From contig CACORY010000004.1 of NCBI GenBank assembly GCA_902629695.1, positions 1 to 64,000 on the forward strand: DNA of 64,000 bases, in the 5' to 3' direction. Numbering within the stretch: position 1 is the first letter of the stretch; the number at the start of each line of letters is the position of its first letter. The position numbers were made by a program, and so were the translations under genes. The notes beneath the pieces are model-generated. The model saw nothing but the letters and a program-made list of their open reading frames with translations, did no database searches and was not told the DNA's origin. Positions 49,848-59,794 of this stretch are shown one piece after another. This stretch comes from an uncultured Pelagibacteraceae bacterium (GTDB lineage: Bacteria; Pseudomonadota; Alphaproteobacteria; Pelagibacterales; Pelagibacteraceae).

Positions 49848-50575
49848 TCTTTTTGAAGTTTTTTTTCTAATTTCCTAACCAAATAAGAAACAATTAATAT
49901 CAAAATTAAATATTCTAATATTAAAAAAGTATAGATTTCTAATGGTCTATAAGTTGTGACAACTAATTCATTAGCTTTTCTAGTTAGATCACCAATACCT
50001 ATAATTGAAACTAGTGAAGACATTTTTAAAACGTAAACAAACTGATTACCAATAGCTGGTAAAATATTTTTAATCGCTTGTGGTAAAATAACTAATCTAA
50101 GTTTTCTAAAAAAACCAAATCCTAATGAGCTTCCAGCTTCCCATTGAGATTTTTTAATTGAATTGATACCCGCTCTAAATATTTCTGCTTGAAAAGCGCT
50201 TTCACTTATTGATAAGGCAATTATGCCAGATACAAAAGGACTAAAGCTTATTCCAGTCATTATTGGTAAACCATAATAGATCCATAAAATTAAGACTAAT
50301 AATGGTATTGCTCTGACAATTTCGACATAACCTATATTTAAATAAGTTAAAAATTTGTTCTTAGCTAAAGAAGGGATTGCAATAACTAACCCCAAAAAAA
50401 TAGAAATGATTATTGAAACTATAGAAATAAAAATTGTTGTTGTTAAACCGCTTAGTAAAAATTTGAGATTAGTTAATCCCTCCATATTGTTTGGAGATAA
50501 AATTAACCAGTTAAGTTCACTTTTACCACATGAGGTTAAAGGTAAAATTAAAAGTAAAAAAAATAAATTTTTCAC
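49844..50575 (-). CDS. Polar amino-acid-type ABC transporter permease
   Basis: Inner-membrane permease of the HisM/GlnP type (243 aa) with about five membrane spans. The EAA loop QWEAGSSLGFGFFRKLRLVILPQAIKNILPAIG, here quoted only in part as EAGSSLGFGFFRKLRLVILP, contacts the ATPase. Translation starts at GTG. The first residues (LLLILPLTSCGKSE) resemble a lipoprotein signal with lipobox, which is odd for a permease; an ATG at residue 30 is an alternative start. A binding-protein gene is 40 bp upstream, but no ATPase gene is in the window. Confidence 0.88.
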   Translation of the reverse strand: MKNLFFLLLILPLTSCGKSELNWLILSPNNMEGLTNLKFLLSGLTTTIFISIVSIIISIFLGLVIAIPSLAKNKFLTYLNIGYVEIVRAIPLLVLILWIYYGLPIMTGISFSPFVSGIIALSISESAFQAEIFRAGINSIKKSQWEAGSSLGFGFFRKLRLVILPQAIKNILPAIGNQFVYVLKMSSLVSIIGIGDLTRKANELVVTTYRPLEIYTFLILEYLILILIVSYLVRKLEKKLQKD

Positions 50576-50615
50576 TCTTAAAGTTATAAAGAATTAATAA
50601 TTAATTACTAATTGA

Positions 50616-51383
50616 TTATAAGCTTTTTAAATTGTATTTACTTAATAAGTTGGTAAAGAAACCCGATGATTTTTTCTTTTTAATCCAATCATTAACATAG
50701 TCGTTCCATTTACTATCACCTTTTGGAACCATCATTGCTAAGAAGGCTGGATTTTTCTCTCCATCAGGAACAATTGCTAATTGTGGGTATTTGATTACTA
50801 ATTTATTGGCTTCTGTTGAACTAGTTATATTTCCATCGGCTCTTCCAGCTAAAACTTCCTGAAAATCTCTAGCAGGAGCTTCTACTGAATTTAATTTTGA
50901 TTTTGGAAAAAATTCTTTTGCTTTTTCTTCTTGTGATGTTCCAAGAGTAGTAGCAATCGTTACATTTGAATTATTTAAAGAGTCCCATGTTGAGAATTTT
51001 TTTAAATTTTTCTTAAGTACCAACGGAACAGTTCCATATTTGTAATATGTATCTGTAAATCCTGCCACCTCGGCTCTTTTTGGAGTTTTTGTTACACTTG
51101 TAGAAATATCATATCTTTCAGATGTAATACCTGAAACAATTGTTTTCCATTCAGCAGGCACAAATTCAATCTTAACACCCATGTCTTTAGCCAATTCATT
51201 CATTACATCAATATCAAATCCTTTATATTTATTTGTCGCTGGATCTTTCATAGTCATAGGATCCCAATCACCTGTTGTTCCAACTTTTAAAATTCCTGAT
51301 GATAAAATTTTATCTAAATTCGACTCTGCATTTGAAGAAAAGGGTAAAAGAGCAAATAATGCTATAAAAAGTATTTTTTTCAT
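50616..51383 (-). CDS. Amino-acid-type ABC transporter substrate-binding protein (SBP family 3)
   Basis: Periplasmic solute receptor of 255 aa. A signal peptide ([18 protein letters not shown]) is followed by [17 protein letters not shown] and [20 protein letters not shown], typical of SBP family 3, and [19 protein letters not shown] in the second lobe. The sequence also recalls periplasmic cyclohexadienyl dehydratase (PheC-type), which shares the fold, but the adjacent permease favours transport. It follows soxG by 34 bp, so a substrate linked to sarcosine/glycine metabolism is possible (inference). Confidence 0.87.
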   Translation of the reverse strand: MKKILFIALFALLPFSSNAESNLDKILSSGILKVGTTGDWDPMTMKDPATNKYKGFDIDVMNELAKDMGVKIEFVPAEWKTIVSGITSERYDISTSVTKTPKRAEVAGFTDTYYKYGTVPLVLKKNLKKFSTWDSLNNSNVTIATTLGTSQEEKAKEFFPKSKLNSVEAPARDFQEVLAGRADGNITSSTEANKLVIKYPQLAIVPDGEKNPAFLAMMVPKGDSKWNDYVNDWIKKKKSSGFFTNLLSKYNLKSL

Positions 51384-51417
51384 ATTTCTTAATAGCTTAT
51401 TTAAATTTTAAATGAGA

Positions 51418-51981
51418 CTATAATCTTGACGCACTATCATTCGCCCATGAGAATAAATGTTGTGAAAATGAGCGTCTCACAAAAAGATTCACTTCATTTT
51501 GGTTTTGATTATGAATAAGAACATCAATTTTAGCGAGAATCGTTTGAGTAACTGACCCTTTTTTGTTTCTAAAATCATTGAAATTAAAAGGAGATCCGGT
51601 CTCTAATAAGTCAAAAATTTTTTCACCTTTAATATTTATTAGAACAAATTGATCGGTAACATCTGTCACAGCTCCTAAATTTTTTTTTGAAATATTTTTA
51701 TTAAGTAAATTTTCAGTTTCATAGTCATTACTTTCAGAGTTTAATGTTTCATTAGAGTAAATCATCCATTCATCTGGACTAAGCCAAAGAGCAGTTAATT
51801 TTTCACTTCTTGATGATGTGTTAGCTTCAGTGGGTAATAATAAATTTAATGATTTACCAATAGCAGACAAAAATTCTCTATTTCTACCTCTTAAGATTAA
51901 TTTCATTACAGGTTTGATTTCTTTCATTTGTAAACCTGAGTAAGATTTTTCTTCAGTTATTGAATTTATATAATTAAGCAT
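51418..51981 (-). CDS. soxG: Sarcosine oxidase subunit gamma
   Basis: Gamma subunit of heterotetrameric sarcosine oxidase, a GcvT-like structural subunit. The 187-aa protein has LTALWLSPDEWMIYS, GAVTDVTDQFVLINIKGEKI, and the C-terminal RRSFSQHLFSWANDSASRL, as in the family. It overlaps soxA by 8 bp, last in the soxBDAG order. Confidence 0.9.
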   Translation of the reverse strand: MLNYINSITEEKSYSGLQMKEIKPVMKLILRGRNREFLSAIGKSLNLLLPTEANTSSRSEKLTALWLSPDEWMIYSNETLNSESNDYETENLLNKNISKKNLGAVTDVTDQFVLINIKGEKIFDLLETGSPFNFNDFRNKKGSVTQTILAKIDVLIHNQNQNEVNLFVRRSFSQHLFSWANDSASRL

Positions 51982-54979
51982 TTAATTTTTTATTTTCCCT
52001 ATCTAAAAAAACTGGGTCTGCAACAGTAACGTTAATTTCTTTATTTTCCATTGGAATGATTAATTTTTGACCCATCATTTTTTTTCCACCTCTTACGACT
52101 CCAAGAGCAATAGATTTTTTTAAATTTGGACTATAATAACTTGAAGTTACATGGCCCAACATTTCAACTGGTGATTTTTTAATATCAGCAACGATTTGAG
52201 CACCCTCTTCTAAAACTTCATCTGGATTCTCAGTTAGTAAACCAACCAATTGTTTCCTATCTTCTCTTATTGTATCAGATCTATATAAAGATCTTTTTCC
52301 TATAAAATCGAATTTCTTTTTACTAACTATCCAATCCATTTGTAAATCAATTGGAGTCATGGTTGCATCAGTATCTTGACCAACAATGATAAAACCTTTT
52401 TCAGCTCTTAATAAATGCATGGTTTCAGTTCCATATGGAGTAATATTAAATTCTTTTCCTGCTTCCATACATTTTTCCCATACTGATTTACCATAATTAG
52501 CTTGAATATTTATTTCGTAGCTCTGTTCACCGGTAAAACTAATTCTCATTACTCTACATTTAATTTTACCAATTTTAGCATTTTTAAAAGACATATGTGG
52601 AAAATTTTCATCTGAAAAATCAAGATCAGGAACTATTTGAGAAACAATTTTTTTGCTATTAGGCCCACAAACACTGACTGTTGCATAGTGGTCAGTTACA
52701 GATGTTAAATAGACATCTAATTCAGGCCATTCAGTCTGCAAATAATCTTCTAGCTTTCCTAAAACAGTTGCAGCTCCGCCAGTTGTAGTAGTCATAATAT
52801 AATGATTTTCACCTAATCTAGTTGTAACCCCATCATCATAAACCATACCGTCTTCATTAAGCATTAATCCGTATCGACATTTTCCAATAGCAAGTTTTGA
52901 CCATGCGTTGGTATAAACTCTGTTTAAAAATTCAGATGCATCACTTCCTTGAATATCAATTTTACCTAAAGTGGAAGCATCTAATATACCGGCACTATCT
53001 CTTGCCGCTTTACTCTCTCTTTGAACTGCATCGTGCATATTCTCACCATCTTTTGGATAATACCAAGCTCTCTTCCATTGACCTACGTTTTCAAATTCAG
53101 CTTTATTTTTAACATGCCAATCATGAATAGGAGTTTTTCTAAATACATCAAAATATTCACCCACATTTCTTCCAACAATTGTTCCAAAAGTTAGAGGAGT
53201 GTAGGGTGGTCTAAAAGTTGTTGTGCCAAGTTCTCCCATTTTAGAACCTGCTGTTTCCGAAATAATCCCTAGTGCATGCATATTACCAAGTTTTCCTTGG
53301 TCAGTTCCCATACCTGTAGTTGTATATCTTTTAACATGTTCAATTGATCTAAAGCCCTCTCTTAATGCTAATTTGATATCTTTTGCCGTAGCATCATTTT
53401 GGTAATCAACAAATGGTTTTGTTTTACCAACAAGTTTGTCTGAGGGAAGTAACCATATATTTCTCTTAGATTTATTAAATGAAGATTTGACTTCGAGATT
53501 TTCATAATCTGTTTTTTTTAAATCTAAAAATTCTTTAAGTGTATTTGGGATATTTAATAATATTTCATCTAAAGTAAAATCTCCGTTACATGAACCAATG
53601 CTAATTTGATCAGATGAATATATATTTGGAATAAAAACTTGATCTTCATCTCTAAATTTTAATTTACCACCTGATTGCGTAAAGAGGTGAACAGCTGGAG
53701 TCCATCCTCCAGAAACTCCAAGACAGTCGCATGTAATAGAAATTTTAGAACCCACAACTTTTTGACCATCTTTAGAAAGTTGCATAATTGAAATTTTATT
53801 TATTCTTTTATACCCCGATGTATCAACAACGGTATATCCTTTATAGATTTTAATATTATTTTTTTCAGCTTCTTTTATTAATCTTGAATCAATTTCCTCT
53901 CTATTGTCAATTATAGTCTCTATATTAATACCTTTTTGAAATAAACTAATAGCAGTCTCATAAGCACTGTCATTATTTGTGAAAAGAACATTTTTTTCAC
54001 CACAAGCTACACCAAAAAAATTTGCATATTTTTCAACAGCTGAGGAAAGTAAAATACCAGGACGATCATTATTATCAAAAATTAGTGGTCTTTCCAAAGA
54101 TCCTGTTGCAGTAATGACTTTTTTCGCTCTTATTTTTAGTAGTCTTTGACGAATTTTATTCTTTCTTTGTTCAAGAGGCAAATGATCAGTTAAATTTTCG
54201 CGTGCTAATAAAAAATTATATCCATGATAAGCTGCTACAGATGTTCTTGTTTTGATTTTTAAGTTTTTAATTTTTTTAATCTCACTAATTTCTTTATCAA
54301 GCCAAGAACTGGATATTTGATTATTTATTTTAAAATGTTCAGAATTCTGATAAATGGTTGAACCTCCAAGATAAGATTTTTCATCAACCAGAAGAGTTTT
54401 GAACCCATTTTTGGCAGCTATTTTTGCAGCCATAATTCCAGAAATACCTGCTCCAACAATTAATACATCACAATGAATATATTTGTGTTCATAAATATCA
54501 GGATCAGGCTCAGTTGGAGATTTACCTAAACCAGCAGATTTTCTAATAAAGTATTCATATTTTTCCCAGAAGCTAGCTGGCCACATAAAAGTTTTGTAAT
54601 AGAAACCTGCTGGCAATAATGGACTTAAAAAATTGTTTATACCACCAATATCAAAATTTACACTTGGCCAACAATTTTGACTTGAGGCCTCTAGACCTTC
54701 ATAGATTTCTATTTCGGTGGCTCTCACATTTGGTTCTGTTCTTGAAGTATTTTTATGTAATTGAACAATTGCGTTTGGTTCTTCTGATCCGGCTGTCATT
54801 ATTCCTCGAGGTCTATGATATTTAAAACTTCTTCCAACTAAATGAACATTGTTAGCTAAAAGTGCAGAAGCTAAAGTGTCTCCCTTATATCCATAGTAAG
54901 TTTTTCCATTAAATTTAAATGAAATCTTATATGTTTCATCAATAAACTTGCTTGTTTTTACTCTTAATTTTTTTGTCAT
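51974..54979 (-). CDS. soxA: Sarcosine oxidase subunit alpha
   Basis: Large subunit of the enzyme that oxidises sarcosine to glycine and forms 5,10-methylene-tetrahydrofolate (or formaldehyde) and H2O2. The 1001-aa protein has a ferredoxin-like N-terminal domain (KTYYGYKGDTLASALLAN), a dinucleotide-binding domain (VLIVGAGISGIMAAKIAAKN near residue 170), a second segment near residue 340, and a C-terminal GcvT/aminomethyltransferase domain from about residue 610 (LDASTLGKIDIQGSDASEFL). It overlaps soxG by 8 bp and soxD by one base. Confidence 0.95.
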   Translation of the reverse strand: MTKKLRVKTSKFIDETYKISFKFNGKTYYGYKGDTLASALLANNVHLVGRSFKYHRPRGIMTAGSEEPNAIVQLHKNTSRTEPNVRATEIEIYEGLEASSQNCWPSVNFDIGGINNFLSPLLPAGFYYKTFMWPASFWEKYEYFIRKSAGLGKSPTEPDPDIYEHKYIHCDVLIVGAGISGIMAAKIAAKNGFKTLLVDEKSYLGGSTIYQNSEHFKINNQISSSWLDKEISEIKKIKNLKIKTRTSVAAYHGYNFLLARENLTDHLPLEQRKNKIRQRLLKIRAKKVITATGSLERPLIFDNNDRPGILLSSAVEKYANFFGVACGEKNVLFTNNDSAYETAISLFQKGINIETIIDNREEIDSRLIKEAEKNNIKIYKGYTVVDTSGYKRINKISIMQLSKDGQKVVGSKISITCDCLGVSGGWTPAVHLFTQSGGKLKFRDEDQVFIPNIYSSDQISIGSCNGDFTLDEILLNIPNTLKEFLDLKKTDYENLEVKSSFNKSKRNIWLLPSDKLVGKTKPFVDYQNDATAKDIKLALREGFRSIEHVKRYTTTGMGTDQGKLGNMHALGIISETAGSKMGELGTTTFRPPYTPLTFGTIVGRNVGEYFDVFRKTPIHDWHVKNKAEFENVGQWKRAWYYPKDGENMHDAVQRESKAARDSAGILDASTLGKIDIQGSDASEFLNRVYTNAWSKLAIGKCRYGLMLNEDGMVYDDGVTTRLGENHYIMTTTTGGAATVLGKLEDYLQTEWPELDVYLTSVTDHYATVSVCGPNSKKIVSQIVPDLDFSDENFPHMSFKNAKIGKIKCRVMRISFTGEQSYEINIQANYGKSVWEKCMEAGKEFNITPYGTETMHLLRAEKGFIIVGQDTDATMTPIDLQMDWIVSKKKFDFIGKRSLYRSDTIREDRKQLVGLLTENPDEVLEEGAQIVADIKKSPVEMLGHVTSSYYSPNLKKSIALGVVRGGKKMMGQKLIIPMENKEINVTVADPVFLDRENKKLNA

Positions 54980-55257
54980 TATTTATTAGTTGGAGGTTTT
55001 TCACCCATTTTATAAACTGCTGTAATTTCATCATTAGATGTATCTCTTACTACATTAAACCATTTTCTACATCCATGTGTATGTACCCACCTCTCAAATT
55101 GAATACCTTTTATATTTTTTCTCATAAATAGATATTCTGCCCACTGATCATCACTTAATTCAGTTGGTTGCTTAGGCCTGACTATGTGAGCTTCACCACC
55201 TGCTTTAAACTCACTTTGTTCTCTTTCACCACAGTAAGGACAATTAATAACAAACAT
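54979..55257 (-). CDS. soxD: Sarcosine oxidase subunit delta
   Basis: Small zinc-binding subunit. The 92-aa protein has the CPYCGEREQSEFKAGGEAHI motif at the N-terminus and HTHGCRKWFNVVRDT near the C-terminus, supplying the Cys/His zinc ligands. One-base overlaps with soxB and soxA indicate a tightly coupled operon. Confidence 0.93.
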   Translation of the reverse strand: MFVINCPYCGEREQSEFKAGGEAHIVRPKQPTELSDDQWAEYLFMRKNIKGIQFERWVHTHGCRKWFNVVRDTSNDEITAVYKMGEKPPTNK

Positions 55258-56510
55258 TAGTGTGCTACTGCTGCTGCACCATGTTCATCTACAAGATCAC
55301 CACTAACAAATCTATTAAGATTAAATGCAGCATTTAGCTTGTGTGGCTCATCATTTGCAATTGTGTGCGCAAAAAGATCTCCTGAACCAGGTGTTGCCTT
55401 AAAACCTCCAGTGCCCCAGCCACAATTAAAATATAAACCTTTAATAGAGGTTTTGCTTATTATTGGACTTGCATCAGGACATATATCAACAATTCCACCC
55501 CATTGTCTCAACATTCTCATTCTACTAAATATTGGGTATAATTCTAATATAGCATTTAAAGTTCCTTCTACTATGTCATGACTACCCTTTTGTGAATAAG
55601 AGATATAATCATCTGTACCTGCACCGATAACCAATTCACCTTTGTCAGACTGACTTACATAAGCGTGAACAGCATTTGACATAACAACAGTATCAATAAT
55701 TGGCTTTACGGGTTCGGAAACTAAAGCTTGAAGAGGTTTACTTTCTAAGGGTAATCTTAAACCTGCCATGTTTGCAATTACACTTGAATGACCAGCTGCT
55801 ACAACACCAATTTTTTTAGTTTTTATAAAACCTTTCGTAGTTTCAATTCCTTCAACACTATTACCATTTCTTTTAATACCTTTAACCTCACAATTTTGTA
55901 TGATATCTACACCCATCTCATCTGCTCCTCGTGCGTAACCCCATGCAACAGCATCATGACGCGCTGTACCAGCTCTTCGTTGAAGAGTTCCACCTAAAAC
56001 TGGATAACGAATATCAGGTGAAGTATTTATTATTGGACAAAATTTTTTTACTTGTTCTGTGTTAAGATAAACAGCATCAATACCATTTAATCTATTTGCA
56101 TGAGTTCTTCTTTTTAAATCTCTGACATCTTGAAGATTGTGGGCAAGATTCATTACTCCTCTTTGACTAAACATTACATTGTAATTTAATTCTTGTGAAA
56201 GTCCTTCCCAAATTTTTAAGGCATGATCATATAGACCCGCGCTAGCATCCCATAAATAATTAGATCTAATTATTGTAGTGTTTCTACCTGTATTACCTCC
56301 ACCAATCCAACCCTTTTCAACAACAGCAATATTTTTTAAATTATGTTTTTTTGCTAAATAATAAGCTGTTGCTAGACCGTGTCCTCCACCTCCAATTATC
56401 ACAATTTCATATTCTTTTTTTGGCTCAGGATCTTTCCATGCTTTTTCCCAATTTTCATGATATGAAAAAGCATTTTTAACCAGTGAAAATATAGAGTACT
56501 TATTTTTCAT
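55257..56510 (-). CDS. soxB: Sarcosine oxidase subunit beta
   Basis: Flavoprotein subunit with the sarcosine-dehydrogenating site. The 417-aa protein has the FAD motif [20 protein letters not shown] near residue 33, [20 protein letters not shown], and [19 protein letters not shown] with the His to which FMN is covalently bound in the family. It starts the soxB-soxD-soxA-soxG operon. The 63-bp gap to the divergent tRNA-Ser leaves room for a promoter but not for a glycine riboswitch. Confidence 0.95.
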   Translation of the reverse strand: MKNKYSIFSLVKNAFSYHENWEKAWKDPEPKKEYEIVIIGGGGHGLATAYYLAKKHNLKNIAVVEKGWIGGGNTGRNTTIIRSNYLWDASAGLYDHALKIWEGLSQELNYNVMFSQRGVMNLAHNLQDVRDLKRRTHANRLNGIDAVYLNTEQVKKFCPIINTSPDIRYPVLGGTLQRRAGTARHDAVAWGYARGADEMGVDIIQNCEVKGIKRNGNSVEGIETTKGFIKTKKIGVVAAGHSSVIANMAGLRLPLESKPLQALVSEPVKPIIDTVVMSNAVHAYVSQSDKGELVIGAGTDDYISYSQKGSHDIVEGTLNAILELYPIFSRMRMLRQWGGIVDICPDASPIISKTSIKGLYFNCGWGTGGFKATPGSGDLFAHTIANDEPHKLNAAFNLNRFVSGDLVDEHGAAAVAH

Positions 56511-56526
56511 TATTATGAATAATTAC

Positions 56527-56554
56527 TTTATAAATATTGATTATTCAATACAAT
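56527..56554 (+). promoter_or_regulatory. Candidate promoter for tRNA-Ser
   Basis: TTTATA and TACAAT are separated by 16 bp, and the tRNA starts 19 bp after the -10 box. It lies in the 63-bp soxB/tRNA-Ser divergent gap, so it could also be near the soxB promoter on the other strand. Confidence 0.4.
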
Positions 56555-56573
56555 CAGAAGTGACAAATTTCCT

Positions 56574-56662
56574 GGAAGAGTGGGTGAGAGGCTTAAACCA
56601 GTCGTTTGCTAAATGACCGTGCGAGGAAACTTGTACCGAGGGTTCGAATCCCTCCTCTTCCG
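56574..56662 (+). tRNA. tRNA-Ser (anticodon GCT)
   Basis: An 89-nt class II tRNA with a long variable arm. Acceptor GGAAGAG pairs with CTCTTCC, the anticodon stem is GTCGT/ATGAC with loop TTGCTAA (anticodon GCT, reads AGC/AGU), the T-arm has GGTTCGAATCC, and the discriminator is G. The next bases are CCG, so the terminal A of CCA is not encoded. The stop codon of the convergent slt gene begins 6 bp after the tRNA. Confidence 0.95.
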
Positions 56663-56667
56663 CCGCT

Positions 56668-58875
56668 TTAAAATAGAGGATTATCTATAAAATAATTCTT
56701 CATAGAAATGGGTTTTTGCTCCAATATATATCTATAAACATTGTAATTTTCTAAAACTCTTTGAACATAATTTCTAGTTTCTCTAAACTTTATTAATTCA
56801 ATCCAGTCAACGTAATTAATTTGATTTTTTTGAGGATCTTTATTAATTTTTTTCCAATATCTAACTCTTTTAGGTCCAGCGTTGTAAGCTGCTATTGCAT
56901 ATGGATAGGCACCATCATATTCGAGTATTAAACCAGCAATATAATGAGATCCAAGATTAATATTGTATTCAGGATCAGTAGTAAGTCTAGATTTGGAGTA
57001 AGGTAATTTTGCCTGCTTAGCAACTAACTTAGCTGTGTATGGCATTAATTGCATCAAGCCTTTAGCTCCAGCATGACTATTTGCTTTTAAGTCAAACTCA
57101 CTTTCTTGTCTTATAATTGATAATACAAAAGCAGTTTCAGGAATTTTTCGTCCATTTATATAATTAGGTGTGCTTATAATTGGATAATTATATTTGTTAT
57201 GAAATCTTTTTTCGTAAGAGGCAATTTTTGCAATTTGAATTGCAAAATCAAATCTTTCTATATTAGTAGCTAATTCTGCTGCTAATATTTCACTTCCACT
57301 TTCTATATTATCATTTGCTAAGTATCTTAGTATGTGTTTTGCATATTTATCTTGGTTTAATTCATCTAAAAGATAAACAATTTTTACTAATTCTTTTTTG
57401 AAAAAATAATTTCTATATTCTTTCTTAACTTCTTGATCTTTTGATAATTCAAATTTTTTATCACCGTTTAATTCCATGAATGCTAATTGTCCGTAATAAG
57501 TTGTTAAATAATTTGCAGCTTCTTGGAACCATTTTAAAGACAAATCATTATTTCCTAATCTTTTATAACTTTTACCTAACCAATATGCACCTCTCGATAC
57601 ACTTATCGGATAACCAACATTATTATAAAAGTTTTCAAAATGTTCTTTAGCTAATAATGGGTCGTCTAAAAAACTTAATGCTATCCAGCCACTCATCCAT
57701 TCAGCTTCAGCATATTTAGGACCATCACTTAAAGCATGATTACTAGCTATTTTATAAGCCAACTCATATTTATTTTTATAAATTAGTGATCTCGAAATAA
57801 TTTCTCTTTCAATCCACCATTTATCAGGCCTTACTAAATAATCTTCTGTATTTTTAATTTTTAATAATATTTCAACTGAACTATCTACTCGACCTCTTTT
57901 TCTTCTCCACTTAAGTCGATCGTAATTTAATCCAGCATCATTTTTAAATTTATCAGGAACTTTTGATATTGCATTATCAACACCATATGACCTACTCATT
58001 AAAAGTTGTCGAGCATTGTATAATAGCTCATAATCTTTGGGTAAATATCTCAAAAGTCTTCTTAGATCCCAATATTTATTATTCCATGCTAAATAATCAG
58101 CTCTTTTAATATAATCATCTGTATTTAAATATTTTCGAAATTTTTTTCTATAAAATCGTAGTTGTGATTTATTTAATTCAGCATTTACCCAACCCTCTTT
58201 AATCAATTTTACTCCTTCTTGCTGATTACCGTAAAGAATTAAACTTTCTCCTAAAATCATTTTACCAAATCCACTTAGTGGTTCGTTTGGTCCAAACCAA
58301 TCAATTATCTTATTTGGTGAGATTTTATCAGTAGATAATTTGTGTTCAGCTAAATATTTTACCCTGCCAATTCTGGGAAAATTTTCATTTTTATCAATAA
58401 ATGTTTTGTAATCATAAAAAGAAGCTCTGTTTCCCTTTGTTAAAAGATGCCTCCATTGGATGAAATTATATATGGATTTATCTCTAGCTCTTTTTGCAAT
58501 TTTTAATGCATCAGTCCACTTTGCTTTTTTCATTTCTAAAATAGCTTTTCTTGCTATTGTGAAATCTTTTTTGCTGTAAAATTTTGATTTTTTAACTGAT
58601 CCTAAAGATTTAGTTCCAGCTATTACAGGTTTTTTTTTGGGTAAAATTATACCAGCAATCTTTGGTATTTCTGGTTCAATTTTTTTATCTATTTTTTTAA
58701 TTTGATCTTTAGTAACTGGTTTTGGAAGAGGCTTTAGTACATCAACTAGTAATTTTTTTTCTTTTTCCTCTTTAGATTGTGATGGTTTTTTAATTGGGAC
58801 AATATCTGCTGAAACTAAATTAACTATATTTATTAGTATTAATGTTATAATTAGAAATGATATTTTTTTGAACAT
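56668..58875 (-). CDS. slt: Soluble lytic murein transglycosylase (Slt70-like)
   Basis: Periplasmic enzyme that cleaves peptidoglycan to 1,6-anhydro-muropeptides. The 735-aa protein has a signal peptide (about residues 1-23), a Lys/Pro-rich linker, a long alpha-superhelical U domain (roughly residues 90-560), and the C-terminal goose-lysozyme-like SLT domain with the catalytic Glu in LSIIRQESEFDLKANSHAGA, then KGLMQLMPYTAK and YAIAAYNAGPKRVRYW. It is divergent from dapA. Length is slightly above E. coli Slt70. Confidence 0.93.
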   Translation of the reverse strand: MFKKISFLIITLILINIVNLVSADIVPIKKPSQSKEEKEKKLLVDVLKPLPKPVTKDQIKKIDKKIEPEIPKIAGIILPKKKPVIAGTKSLGSVKKSKFYSKKDFTIARKAILEMKKAKWTDALKIAKRARDKSIYNFIQWRHLLTKGNRASFYDYKTFIDKNENFPRIGRVKYLAEHKLSTDKISPNKIIDWFGPNEPLSGFGKMILGESLILYGNQQEGVKLIKEGWVNAELNKSQLRFYRKKFRKYLNTDDYIKRADYLAWNNKYWDLRRLLRYLPKDYELLYNARQLLMSRSYGVDNAISKVPDKFKNDAGLNYDRLKWRRKRGRVDSSVEILLKIKNTEDYLVRPDKWWIEREIISRSLIYKNKYELAYKIASNHALSDGPKYAEAEWMSGWIALSFLDDPLLAKEHFENFYNNVGYPISVSRGAYWLGKSYKRLGNNDLSLKWFQEAANYLTTYYGQLAFMELNGDKKFELSKDQEVKKEYRNYFFKKELVKIVYLLDELNQDKYAKHILRYLANDNIESGSEILAAELATNIERFDFAIQIAKIASYEKRFHNKYNYPIISTPNYINGRKIPETAFVLSIIRQESEFDLKANSHAGAKGLMQLMPYTAKLVAKQAKLPYSKSRLTTDPEYNINLGSHYIAGLILEYDGAYPYAIAAYNAGPKRVRYWKKINKDPQKNQINYVDWIELIKFRETRNYVQRVLENYNVYRYILEQKPISMKNYFIDNPLF

Positions 58876-58912
58876 AATCTTTATGAATCAGTAATCTATG
58901 TTATAAGTATTT

Positions 58913-59794
58913 ATGTTTAAAGGTTCAAATGTAGCTTTAGTCACTCCATTTAAAGATAATAAACTTGATGTTGAAACTTACATCAAGTTGATTCATTTTC
59001 ATATCCAAAATGGGACTAATGGCCTTGTACCAGCTGGAACAACTGGTGAATCTCCAACTTTAAGTCATGATGAACATGAGAAAGTAATTGAATTGTGTGT
59101 TAAAGAAAGCAAAGGAAAATTACCCGTATTTGCAGGCACTGGATCAAATTCTACAGAAGAAGCAATATCATTAACGACACACGCTGAAAAAATTGGGGCT
59201 AATGGAGCATTGATAGTTACACCTTATTATAACAAACCAACACAAGAAGGTTTGTACCAACACTATAAATCTATAAATGATAAATGTGGAATTCCAATTA
59301 TAATTTACAATATACCTGGGAGATCAGTAATAGATATGTCTGTTGATACAATGGCGAGACTTTATGAACTAAAAAATATAGTTGGAGTAAAAGATGCAAC
59401 AGGTGATCTTAATAGAGTTGATCAAACATTAAAAAAGATGGGTAAAGATTTTATACAATTAACTGGCAATGATGATAATGCGCTTGAATTTAATAAGAGA
59501 GGTGGAGTAGGGGCTATAAGTGTTACTGCTAATATTGTTCCAAAACTTTGTTCAGATTTTCAAAAATTTTCAAAGTCAGAAACTGATAATGAATTAAAAG
59601 AAGCAGAAAGATTAAATAAGATATTACAACCTATTCATCATGCTATGTTTGTTGAAAGTAATCCAAGTCCAGTTAAATATGCAGCAAAATTATTAAATTT
59701 ATGTGATGATGAGGTAAGGCTACCATTAGTTAAGGTTACAGATAATACAAAAAAAATTGTAAAAGAAGTTCTTCTTTCTGCAAAATTGATTTAA
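58913..59794 (+). CDS. dapA: 4-hydroxy-tetrahydrodipicolinate synthase
   Basis: Condenses pyruvate with aspartate semialdehyde, the first step of the diaminopimelate/lysine branch. The 293-aa protein has [29 protein letters not shown] (pyruvate pocket), [14 protein letters not shown] with the catalytic Tyr, YNIPGRS, and the Schiff-base Lys in [14 protein letters not shown] near residue 161. It overlaps smpB by one base, starting the dapA-smpB-folK-spoT-pyrE-pdxJ-acpS run. Confidence 0.96.
   Translation: MFKGSNVALVTPFKDNKLDVETYIKLIHFHIQNGTNGLVPAGTTGESPTLSHDEHEKVIELCVKESKGKLPVFAGTGSNSTEEAISLTTHAEKIGANGALIVTPYYNKPTQEGLYQHYKSINDKCGIPIIIYNIPGRSVIDMSVDTMARLYELKNIVGVKDATGDLNRVDQTLKKMGKDFIQLTGNDDNALEFNKRGGVGAISVTANIVPKLCSDFQKFSKSETDNELKEAERLNKILQPIHHAMFVESNPSPVKYAAKLLNLCDDEVRLPLVKVTDNTKKIVKEVLLSAKLI

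Noticed and set aside
56511-56573. Glycine riboswitch upstream of soxB
   Set aside because: SAR11 uses glycine riboswitches elsewhere, but this 63-bp gap is too short for even a single aptamer and lacks the conserved GC-rich core.
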